DNA of 7,737 nucleotides. Source: Gemmatimonadota bacterium (lineage in GTDB: Bacteria > Gemmatimonadota > Gemmatimonadetes > Gemmatimonadales > GWC2-71-9). The notes below the pieces were generated by a model. The model made no database searches. It worked only from the letters and a program-made list of their open reading frames with translations, and was not told the DNA's origin. The position numbers and the translations under genes were made by a program. Positions 1 to 5,553 of the stretch are shown here, piece by piece (the first letter of the stretch is position 1; every line of letters starts with the position of its first letter). The stretch spans positions 1 to 7,737 of the forward strand of contig JACZUR010000102.1 in the NCBI GenBank assembly GCA_022573095.1. The letters run 5' to 3'.

Positions 1-1
1 G

Positions 2-307
2 CTCGGCACCTGGGGGCCTTGTCCCGGATGCGCGGCGGACTTTAACTATGACGATGTGGTGGACATCGTCGATCTCGTTTATCTGCTGGAAAGCTGGGGG
101 TCGTGCCCGTCAGCGGTGCCGGTCGATCTGGAGCTCTTCGACCAGGGCGTCACCGTCGATGTCACCGAGGTTCTCTACCTCCCAGCCGAACTGTTCACCA
201 TTTTGGCTGCCTGTTATCACGCGCAACGTGTCGTATCCAACAAGACTCGTGGCTCTAGAGGTCGAGCCGGACCCATCGTTGTTCGATGCCACTGGGTCGG
301 GCGATGA
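2..307 (+). CDS. C-terminal end of a dockerin-type (EF-hand) protein, 5'-partial
   Basis: The frame enters from the left edge and is open to a TGA at 305-307. The first 36 residues show two related units. One is only a tail, LGTWGPCP. The other is complete: it starts GCAADFNYDDVVDIVDL and ends with LESWGSCP, an Asp/Asn-rich calcium-binding-type loop followed by a hydrophobic helix and a Trp-Gly-x-Cys end. This is the dockerin type I/EF-hand pattern found at the C-termini of many secreted proteins of Planctomycetota-like bacteria, where it normally ends the protein. From about position 110 the frame lies antisense to the lipoprotein gene at 110-1093 and loses all resemblance to a dockerin, so the true C-terminus is uncertain. 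Only 2-109 is supported as coding. The odd tail suggests a rearrangement or assembly join. Confidence 0.5.
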   Translation, partial: LGTWGPCPGCAADFNYDDVVDIVDLVYLLESWGSCPSAVPVDLELFDQGVTVDVTEVLYLPAELFTILAACYHAQRVVSNKTRGSRGRAGPIVVRCHWVGR

Positions 308-1093
308 TGCGGAGCTTCGCACGATGTTTGTAAACGGTCCCACGAACGGAGCAGTTACTGTCACGTCGAAAGCAAGGGAGTCTCCACTGGCGAGAGTTGC
401 AGCTTCGGGCCAAGTGACGACGCCAGATGAGACGACGCCTCCCCCTGTCACGTCGACGACCGTAACGGCCGCCGGAAGTTCGTCGCTTACCTGCACCGAT
501 GACGCGGGTGAGGGTCCAAGGTTTTTCGCGATAACCGTATAGACCAGTTGTGCGCCGGGCTTTACAACCCGATCCGCGCTTACAGTGGTCCTCACGTCAG
601 CCCGCACCGAAACGGTGGTGCTCACGGTAGCACCCTGGGAGCTCCCGTCGTTGTTGCCCGGCGTTGGATCTGGTGTATCGGAGGTGCTCGACGTTCGTAG
701 ACTCAGTGTACCCTCGGCGTTCGGAACGAGGCGTATGGTAAATATCGATGTTTCCCCCGAGCCGAGATTTGCGATCCCCGGCCACTGAACCGTACCGCTC
801 CCCTCCGCTCCACCGCCGGAGATTTCTAGAATGGTGGCGCTACCGGTGAGAGCTGTAGAGACAACGACCGCAGTTGCGGCGTTCGGCCCATTGTTGGTTA
901 CGGTTACGGTATATGTTAACTCGCCGCCAACCGCACCACTTTCCTGGCCAGAAGTGCCAGACACGACATCAGCTTGCGATGCGGGAGGACCCGTCCCACC
1001 GTTGGACCCGCCGCCGCATGACGCCGCAAATATCGAGATACCCACGAATGCCATGCCCCGGATCGGGTTCTTTTGACGGCTCGACAACTTCAT
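110..1093 (-). CDS. DUF11-repeat surface lipoprotein with a truncated FG-GAP repeat
   Basis: The 327-residue product starts at ATG 1093 behind a GGAGGA site; a GTG start at 1105 would overlap that site. The N-terminus has a basic stretch, a hydrophobic core (residues 11-23) and a lipobox-like FAASC ending at Cys26, followed by a Gly/Ser-rich linker, so it is probably a lipoprotein. Two DUF11 beta-sandwich domains follow: about 49-140, with YTVTVTNNGPNAATAVVV, and about 160-265, with LVYTVIAKNLGPSPASSV. DUF11 domains occur in large bacterial surface proteins. Residues 285-315 (ITGSQNGEQFGW, then NLGDIDGD) begin an FG-GAP/integrin-alpha-type repeat with its calcium-binding DxDGD loop, but the protein ends about 12 residues later. 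FG-GAP repeats normally come as several blades, so the gene looks truncated. Its 3' end overlaps the antisense dockerin frame. Ligand and function are unknown. Confidence 0.8.
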   Translation of the reverse strand: MKLSSRQKNPIRGMAFVGISIFAASCGGGSNGGTGPPASQADVVSGTSGQESGAVGGELTYTVTVTNNGPNAATAVVVSTALTGSATILEISGGGAEGSGTVQWPGIANLGSGETSIFTIRLVPNAEGTLSLRTSSTSDTPDPTPGNNDGSSQGATVSTTVSVRADVRTTVSADRVVKPGAQLVYTVIAKNLGPSPASSVQVSDELPAAVTVVDVTGGGVVSSGVVTWPEAATLASGDSLAFDVTVTAPFVGPFTNIVRSSASSPDPVASNNDGSGSTSRATSLVGYDTLRVITGSQNGEQFGWEVENLGDIDGDALVEELQIDRHR

Positions 1094-1097
1094 GGCT

Positions 1098-1103
1098 TCC
1101 TCC
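1098..1103 (-). promoter_or_regulatory. Shine-Dalgarno site deciding the lipoprotein start
   Basis: On the minus strand GGAGGA lies 4 nt before the ATG at 1091-1093. It overlaps the in-frame GTG at 1105 and therefore favours the shorter ATG start. Confidence 0.7.
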
Positions 1104-1443
1104 ACCGGGACCGGGTCTTAGGTCATTGCCTGACGGCAGGCACCTCGCTCTCCGGTGTGTTACACGCTTTACACGCTGCGGTGTCGCCGATTTGCCGTCA
1201 AACGCATGAGGAAGTGATGAGTTGTGAGGAGCAGGGACCGACCGTAGGCCGAGTCAACCAAGACACTCCACCCGGGATTCCCACCAAAAAGAGCGCTCAA
1301 GAAACAGGGAAGGGTACGTGCGTTTGGAGAAGGCCGCGGCGATCAACGCTCGGTATGGGGGAAAGTATTGCGAAGGGAGGCGGACCCAACAATTAAGTCG
1401 GGAACCGCCTCCCCATCCCTAAGAAAGCAAACAGACTAAGGCT
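1104..1443. other. Gene-free spacer with small repeats and a hairpin
   Basis: About 340 bp separate two minus-strand genes. It contains a perfect 6-bp inverted repeat, TGCCTG-ACGG-CAGGCA (1127-1142), in the leader of the lipoprotein gene. It also has a perfect 9-bp tandem duplication, TTACACGCT (1160-1177), which could be an operator or chance, and a strong hairpin at 1375-1413. A plus-strand reading frame at 1073-1396 has no recognisable protein character. On the minus strand a TTGACG occurs near 1195, but I see no matching -10 element at normal spacing. Any promoter call would be a guess. Confidence 0.5.
1375..1413 (-). terminator. Hairpin terminator after the repeat-domain protein gene
   Basis: GGGAGGCGG (1375-1383) and CCGCCTCCC (1405-1413) form a perfect 9-bp GC-rich stem with a 21-nt loop, 31 bp beyond the TGA of the minus-strand gene at 1444. 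No long U-run follows on the minus strand (only TT, then CGCAATACTTT), so it is either a weak intrinsic terminator or an RNA 3'-end stabilising hairpin. Confidence 0.5.
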
Positions 1444-3201
1444 TCAGCTGCTGTTCAAACGATAGATCGTTATTCCCCAAGCTGATGGGTCGTCGGGGGG
1501 ATCCGCATTCCAGTCACCGAACGAGTGTGATCCGTCCGACTCGTAGTGGAGTAAATACTCCCCTGCCGCTAACGTTATCGTCTCGTTAGCCACTCGGTTC
1601 TTTCGGGCTCCACCCGCGCGGTCCGTTTCCCGGTACTCCATCTCCCACACCACTCGGCCAGTGCGTGCGTTCTCGATCCAGCCGTAGTCGTACATCTCAC
1701 TGCGATCCCCTTCTCCCACCGCGTAGATGCGAACCGTCATCTCAGTGCTGAGTGTGAAACTTGTCCGCTCGCGTTCGTAGTCTCCGACTTCGATCAGTTG
1801 TGCGATAATGTTGGGATCTGACTCCCTGCTGTAGGCCGAGACGGCAGCGGACTCGAAATCACCGACGCCCGAAAGCGTGATACCCCAGAGCTCGCCGTCG
1901 ATCGGCGGCGATGAGTTCCAGTCCCAGTACGAGTGGGAACCGTCGGTGGTGAAATAGACGATGTAGGAACCGGCGTCGAGGTGGATTAGTTCGGTGATCT
2001 CACGATTCTTATCGGCTCCACCGGCATGTTCCGTGTCACGATAGTCCATGCGCCAGACCGTCTCCCGCGTTCGCGCGTTCATGATCCAACCGTAGTCGTA
2101 CATATCTCCGCTAATGCCCTCGCCCAACGCATACACTCGTAGATCCATGTCCTGGGCCAGCGTAAAGCCATGAGAGGCGGTTTCATCGTCTCCCAGGCCC
2201 ACTAACTCAGCAATCACGTTCTGCCGCGGAACTCTCTCGTAGGTGAACGTGGTAATGTTTTCCCGGTCAGCGATATCCGTCGTACGGACGGTCAGGCCGT
2301 AGAACTCGGGATCGTAGGGGGGTGCGGCGTTCCAGTCCCATGCGTCGTGGAAGTCGTCGGTCACGAAGAACGCCGCATAACGACCGGGCTCAAGCATGAT
2401 GGTCGTGCGATCCTGCCGATTCTTCTCTGCACCACCGGCGTATTCGGTATTCCAGTAATCAAAGCGCCAAACTCGCTCACCGGTGTCGATGTTCGTTATC
2501 CATCCATAGTCGTAGGTCGATTCATCTATCACCTCCCCGATCGCGTAGATCTCGACCTCGGTGGCTCTCGCCACGTTGAAGCCGAGTCGCTGCGACTCTT
2601 CGTCTTCAAGGCCGATGAACGAGACGACCGCACTCTGGTTGAAGTAGTTCCGCGCGTTTCGCATCTCTTCTTCTCCGAGAGCGTGCCCATCGCCGCTAAT
2701 CTCGATAGCGAATTCCTCGGAGAGTCCGTCGTCATAGTATCCGCCGGAGCGTGATCGCAAACGGCCAAATACGTTTCCGATGAAGGTGTTGGAGGAATAG
2801 GAGGCATAGTGAACTACATACTCTCCGGAGGCAAGATTAACGTCACCGTCGAACACCCGGAGGCCGTCGTCTCCCCTCTCGGTTCGCTCATTGGCCAGTT
2901 CCCACACAACGTCCCGGGTGTGTGCATCCAGAATCCACGCATTTCCACGCCAGTAGCCGCGCTCGAAATCGCCCCGATTGCGGCCAAACCGGCCGCGCGA
3001 ATGCTCATCGGCTCCGGTCGCGCGTATCCGCACCGCACCCGACCCGTTGAGGGAGAAAGCCTCGGTGCGCAGTTCGTGGGGCGATAGACCGTCGATGTGT
3101 ACCAGAAGAGCCCTCTGGGCGGAGCCGGGGCTTACAGCCAAACCGGCCGAAAAAGCTATTAAAAAGGCCGAAATCCTTGAGAGAGAGTCGAAGCTAGACA
3201 T
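1444..3201 (-). CDS. Exported protein with four copies of an unrecognised ~137-residue domain
   Basis: The 585-residue product starts at ATG 3201, which gives a clean Sec signal peptide (Ser/Arg start, hydrophobic 11-23, cleavage near GSA-Q at residue 28) behind AAGGA 10 nt upstream. A start at 3279 would add 26 unlikely residues. The mature part is a tandem array: a divergent unit at about 45-170 and three clear units at about 190-308, 328-445 and 464-580. Each clear unit carries YDYGWI (230, 368, 504), then an AGGAxKNR motif (255, 393, 529), then an acidic, aromatic DWN-x-x-PP motif (289, 427, 563) and W/Y-G-[IL]-T at the end. Spacing is 138 and 136 residues. Units read as beta-rich and Asp/Trp/Tyr-rich, so glycan or metal binding is possible, but I do not recognise the family. 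There is no membrane anchor and no cysteine. It is probably a periplasmic or secreted binding protein; this is inference. Confidence 0.85.
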   Translation of the reverse strand: MSSFDSLSRISAFLIAFSAGLAVSPGSAQRALLVHIDGLSPHELRTEAFSLNGSGAVRIRATGADEHSRGRFGRNRGDFERGYWRGNAWILDAHTRDVVWELANERTERGDDGLRVFDGDVNLASGEYVVHYASYSSNTFIGNVFGRLRSRSGGYYDDGLSEEFAIEISGDGHALGEEEMRNARNYFNQSAVVSFIGLEDEESQRLGFNVARATEVEIYAIGEVIDESTYDYGWITNIDTGERVWRFDYWNTEYAGGAEKNRQDRTTIMLEPGRYAAFFVTDDFHDAWDWNAAPPYDPEFYGLTVRTTDIADRENITTFTYERVPRQNVIAELVGLGDDETASHGFTLAQDMDLRVYALGEGISGDMYDYGWIMNARTRETVWRMDYRDTEHAGGADKNREITELIHLDAGSYIVYFTTDGSHSYWDWNSSPPIDGELWGITLSGVGDFESAAVSAYSRESDPNIIAQLIEVGDYERERTSFTLSTEMTVRIYAVGEGDRSEMYDYGWIENARTGRVVWEMEYRETDRAGGARKNRVANETITLAAGEYLLHYESDGSHSFGDWNADPPDDPSAWGITIYRLNSS

Positions 3202-3285
3202 CGCAAGCCAATCCTTTTCGAGGGTCCAACGCAGGTACCTATGTAATATGACGATGTGAGGGCGGGAAAGGTTGCACAATTGCTG

Positions 3286-3487
3286 TAAGCTGTAGGTCTT
3301 AAGCGGTAGGCGGTCAGTGGGTCGGAGGGTCGGAGGGTCGGGGGCCGGTGGGCCGGGAATCGGGAATCGGAAAATTTACGGTTCACCATTCCCGTTCCCG
3401 TTTCCCTTACCCTGAACGCTGCACGAGAAAAGCTTTAAGCGCTAAGCCCTAAGCGGCAAGCCCCCCACTCCCCACTTACTACTTACT
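3286..3487. repeat. Composite short-tandem-repeat cassette, copy 1
   Basis: This intergenic block consists of phased short tandem arrays. Heptamers of the type TAAGCGG/TAGGCGG repeat four times (3286-3313). Octamers GGGTCGGA repeat three times (3319-3341, last one partial). A core at 3355-3406 has GGGAATC units, then AAAATTT, then CCATT and CCCGTT(T) units. Four more heptamers TAAGCSS, the last CAAGCCC, occupy 3436-3463, and ACTTACT is duplicated at 3474-3487. The left half is G-rich and the right half C-rich on the same strand, so the core can fold into a hairpin and the left half could form G-quadruplexes. It fills almost all the space between divergent genes and reaches within 25 bp of the ccdA start. 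A related cassette lies at 5365-5486. Confidence 0.75.
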
Positions 3488-3509
3488 ACTCCATCTATAG
3501 ATTGAGCAG

Positions 3510-4229
3510 GTGATCGTTCTGTCCGTCCTTCTGCAAGAAACAGCGCAGCAACTCGGCAACGCGTCTCCGCTTGTCTTCCTCACGATGTTCGGTGCCGGAT
3601 TGGCCACCAGCCTAACACCGTGTGTATATCCGATGATCCCAATAACCGCGGGAATCGTGGCGGGAAACGCCGACGCCTCTGCGAACAGGTGGAGGGCGCT
3701 CGTACTTACGCTCACATATGTGTCGGGATTGGCACTGTTGTACGCCACCCTCGGACTTTTGGCGGGAATGACCGGCACGATTTTCGGTACTGTTTCGGCC
3801 AACCCATGGGTCAGATTCGCGACCGCAAACATCTTGCTACTGTTGGGACTCTCCATGCTGGACATCCTGCCCACGCCAGTGCCGCACAGACTCATGAAGT
3901 GGGCGGCCGGCTTCAGAGGTGGGTCGCTAATTGCGGTTTTCGCACTGGGCGCCGTTTCAGGTATCGTTGCCGCGCCCTGCGGAGCGCCGATATTTGCTGC
4001 CGTGCTGACATGGGTAGCCACAACGGGAAGTCCGGTACTGGGATTTCTTTATCTGTTGGTATTTTCAGCCGGCATGACAGCGCTGCTCATTGTCGTTGGA
4101 GTCTTTAGCGGCTCCCTCGCGCTGCTACCCAAATCGGGACCTTGGCTGGCGTGGATCAAGAGGGGATCCGGCATCGTTATGTTGGGAGTTGCCGAATATT
4201 ATCTGATTCTGGTGGGCATGGGCCTATGA
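3510..4229 (+). CDS. ccdA: CcdA/DsbD-beta type membrane thiol electron transporter
   Basis: The 239-residue inner-membrane protein has six hydrophobic segments (about 22-51, 63-88, 102-120, 139-168, 174-199, 219-238). It has the two hallmark cysteines: Cys38 in SLTPCVYPMIP at the end of segment 1 and Cys157 in IVAAPCGAP in segment 4. In CcdA and DsbD-beta these form a redox pair that carries electrons from cytoplasmic thioredoxin across the membrane to periplasmic thioredoxin-fold proteins. Length fits CcdA (no fused alpha or gamma DsbD domains), while the TPCVYPM motif is DsbD-like. The chosen GTG (3510) has no good Shine-Dalgarno; an in-frame TAG at 3498 bars a longer ORF, and the next ATG (3585) would cut segment 1. 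Its stop overlaps the start of the thioredoxin-like gene, indicating coupled translation. I infer that it feeds that protein and, through it, the selenoperoxiredoxin encoded convergently. Confidence 0.9.
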   Translation: MIVLSVLLQETAQQLGNASPLVFLTMFGAGLATSLTPCVYPMIPITAGIVAGNADASANRWRALVLTLTYVSGLALLYATLGLLAGMTGTIFGTVSANPWVRFATANILLLLGLSMLDILPTPVPHRLMKWAAGFRGGSLIAVFALGAVSGIVAAPCGAPIFAAVLTWVATTGSPVLGFLYLLVFSAGMTALLIVVGVFSGSLALLPKSGPWLAWIKRGSGIVMLGVAEYYLILVGMGL

Positions 4230-4732
4230 AATTGTCGCTGCTCATAATCGTCGCCGCATTCGCCGGAGCCTTGGGACACAGATCCGCGAGTGCGCAGATG
4301 ATAGTTGAAGTTGGTATTCCCGTGGGCTCAACACCGGGAGCCCTCATCATTGAAGATCTGGATGGGAATCCGGTCGACCTGAGTCAATACCGGGGAAGGC
4401 CGTTGCTGGTGGAGTTCTGGGCCACTTGGTGCACAAACTGCCAGGCGCTTCAGCCTCAGATGGAAAGCGCCTACGAAAACTATCACACGCGGATCGAGTT
4501 TCTCGCAATCGCAGTAGGCGTCGGCCAATCACAGCGATCAGTCAAACGCCATCTGGTCCGGCATCCGTCAGCATACCGCTACCTTTTTGACCGGCGGGGA
4601 ACAGCCGTTCGAACGTTTCTGGCACCCACAACCTCGTTCATCGTCGTGATGGATGAAAACGGCGTCGTAACCTACACGGGCGTTGGGCCAGATCAAGATA
4701 TCGAAGCCGCGGTTAACACCGCTCTGGACTGA
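4226..4732 (+). CDS. TlpA/ResA-like periplasmic thioredoxin-fold protein
   Basis: The 168-residue product has a Sec signal peptide (1-23, ASA-Q cleavage) and a thioredoxin-like domain. The redox motif is FWATWCTNCQ, with Cys69 and Cys72, and the predicted cis-proline is Pro134 in LAPTTSFIVV. The β-strand RPLLVEFWA and the MDENGVV turn are typical of the TlpA/ResA/AhpC-TSA superfamily. Such proteins accept electrons from CcdA and reduce disulfides or oxidised cysteines in the envelope, for example in cytochrome c maturation or peroxide defence. ATG 4226 overlaps the ccdA TGA (ATGA), so the two are an operon. No cytochrome c maturation gene is present in the window, whereas a peroxiredoxin gene ends 9 bp downstream on the other strand. 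This makes peroxide defence the more attractive role, by inference. Confidence 0.88.
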   Translation: MKLSLLIIVAAFAGALGHRSASAQMIVEVGIPVGSTPGALIIEDLDGNPVDLSQYRGRPLLVEFWATWCTNCQALQPQMESAYENYHTRIEFLAIAVGVGQSQRSVKRHLVRHPSAYRYLFDRRGTAVRTFLAPTTSFIVVMDENGVVTYTGVGPDQDIEAAVNTALD

Positions 4733-4741
4733 CGCGGCTGC

Positions 4742-5329
4742 CTACTCGTCGCGCCAGGGGACCAGCTCTTCGATCGCGGCTCCTAACTCTTCGTATGCTG
4801 CAGGATCGATTTCGCGGAACGGTGCTGCAACCCATCGGATGACACCATCCGGATCGATGACGAAGACTGTTCGATTGTCAATCAAACCACCGTCTCTCCG
4901 TCTGCGGAACGCACCATACATCTGACCGACTTCGGCACCGAGATCACTCGCGAACAGAAACGGGAAATCTGCTTCGCGGGCCCAGTCGTATTGGATCTCC
5001 GGCTCATCGGTAGCAAGTGCTATCAAGACGATATCCCGGCCTCCTCTAAAAAGTTGTGCGTACTGATCACGGTACGCTTCCATCTGGATAGTTCAGCCAG
5101 GCGTTCGAGCTTGGTAGTAGAAGGCAAGCACGACCCAATTCCCCCTGAAGTCGCTGAGATGCACCGGATCTGCCAGCACGCCATAACGCGTGGCACCGGT
5201 GAGCTGGAAATCGGGAGCCGTCTCGCCCGGTTGCAGCACTCCACCTTCCTGAGCCGACGCGGACACCGCGCTGGTCAACAGCAACACAGCCAACTTCGCC
5301 AATACTTCCCGCAAGTTTAGAATCCTCAT
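4742..5329 (-). CDS. Exported selenocysteine-containing peroxiredoxin (TGA read as Sec79)
   Basis: One frame of 195 codons runs from ATG 5329 to TAG 4742-4744, interrupted only by TGA at 5093-5095. Conventional calling would split it into a 78-residue N-part (5093-5329) and a 113-residue C-part (4742-5083). Joined, it is a full-length AhpC/TSA (BCP-like) peroxiredoxin: Sec signal peptide (1-26, SASA-Q), PGETAPDFQL (34-43), LSDFRGNWVVLAFYY, then RTPG-U-TIQMEAYRDQY. The TGA is exactly the peroxidatic cysteine of the TPGCT motif, with the catalytic Thr76 and Arg-type C-terminal half intact (DGGLIDNRTVFVIDPDGVI). The protein has no cysteine at all; BCP's resolving Cys (+5) is Glu84, so it would be a one-Sec enzyme needing an external reductant. 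The usual PxxxTxxC proline is Tyr72. It should reduce peroxides in the periplasm. The alternative is a pseudogene made by a Cys-to-TGA mutation or sequencing error, but the exact position, clean flanking frame and hairpin argue against that. Confidence 0.78.
5058..5077 (-). promoter_or_regulatory. Candidate bacterial SECIS stem-loop
   Basis: In the mRNA, GCGUAC and GUACGC form a perfect 6-bp stem closing an 8-nt loop, CGUGAUCA. The loop begins 21 nt after the UGA and has G as its second base. Published descriptions of bacterial SECIS elements require an apical loop of a few to about 14 nt, with a G in the first two positions, roughly 16-37 nt from the UGA. This element meets all three. SelB carrying Sec-tRNA would bind it. 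Bacterial SECIS sequences vary widely, so the match is supportive but not specific; I see no clear bulged U. Confidence 0.6.
5093..5095 (-). other. In-frame TGA, candidate selenocysteine codon
   Basis: Codon 79 of the peroxiredoxin frame reads TGA between Gly78 and Thr80, in the TPG-x-T active-site motif where the family has Cys. Five other genes in the window end in TGA and tryptophans here use TGG, so TGA is a normal stop codon and reading through it would need a local signal. Confidence 0.75.
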
Positions 5330-5364
5330 AATGTCCCCGTCATCATGCCTGGATATAAGATAGA

Positions 5365-5486
5365 GGGTTGGAAGGTTGGAGGGCTAGAGGGCTAGAGGGC
5401 TAGAGGGAGGGCGGTCTGTGGTCGGGAATCGGGAATCGGGAATCGGGAAAATTTGGCGCTTTACCATTCCCGTTTCCCGTTTCCCC
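5365..5486. repeat. Composite short-tandem-repeat cassette, copy 2
   Basis: Octamers run in perfect phase from 5365: GGGTTGGA, AGGTTGGA, then GGGCTAGA three times (5381-5404). After a GGGAGGGCGG stretch comes the core at 5424-5486: GGGAATC three times, GGG, AAAATTT, a short linker, TTACCATT, then CCCGTTT twice and CCCC. The core matches that of the cassette at 3355-3406 closely, including the central AAAATTT and the CCATTCCCGTT arm, with a different number of left-arm units. The arms can pair as a hairpin and the octamer array has G-quadruplex potential. It lies in the divergent spacer between the selenoperoxiredoxin and YdjM-like genes, whose promoters must lie in or next to it. Confidence 0.75.
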
Positions 5487-5553
5487 TCAGTACCGTTGAC
5501 GGACCAGTCCCCCAGACACATAGTAACTACCACCTGCGCCCCGGATCTAACAC

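Noticed and set aside
110..112. TGA at the end of the DUF11/FG-GAP gene as a second selenocysteine codon
   Set aside because: The frame stays open beyond the TGA to the window edge, but that extension does not continue the FG-GAP repeat and is merely the antisense of the dockerin frame.
1073..1396. Plus-strand 107-codon reading frame
   Set aside because: No family resemblance, no signal or domain, no Shine-Dalgarno, and it covers the leader and terminator hairpins of minus-strand genes.
3202..3279. Upstream start for the repeat-domain protein
   Set aside because: It would place 26 basic and aromatic residues before an otherwise clean signal peptide, and the ATG at 3201 has an AAGGA site at usable distance.
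3159..3389. Minus-strand 76-codon frame rich in Pro, Arg, Thr and Tyr
   Set aside because: It is a translation of the heptamer/octamer repeat cassette and the leader of the gene at 1444-3201, not a protein-like sequence.
3479..4021. Minus-strand 180-codon frame opposite ccdA
   Set aside because: It is the antisense shadow of a clear membrane-protein gene with conserved CcdA motifs.
4742..5329. A recoded genetic code in which TGA means Trp or Gly
   Set aside because: Five genes in the window end properly at TGA with protein families of normal length, and TGG is used for Trp throughout.
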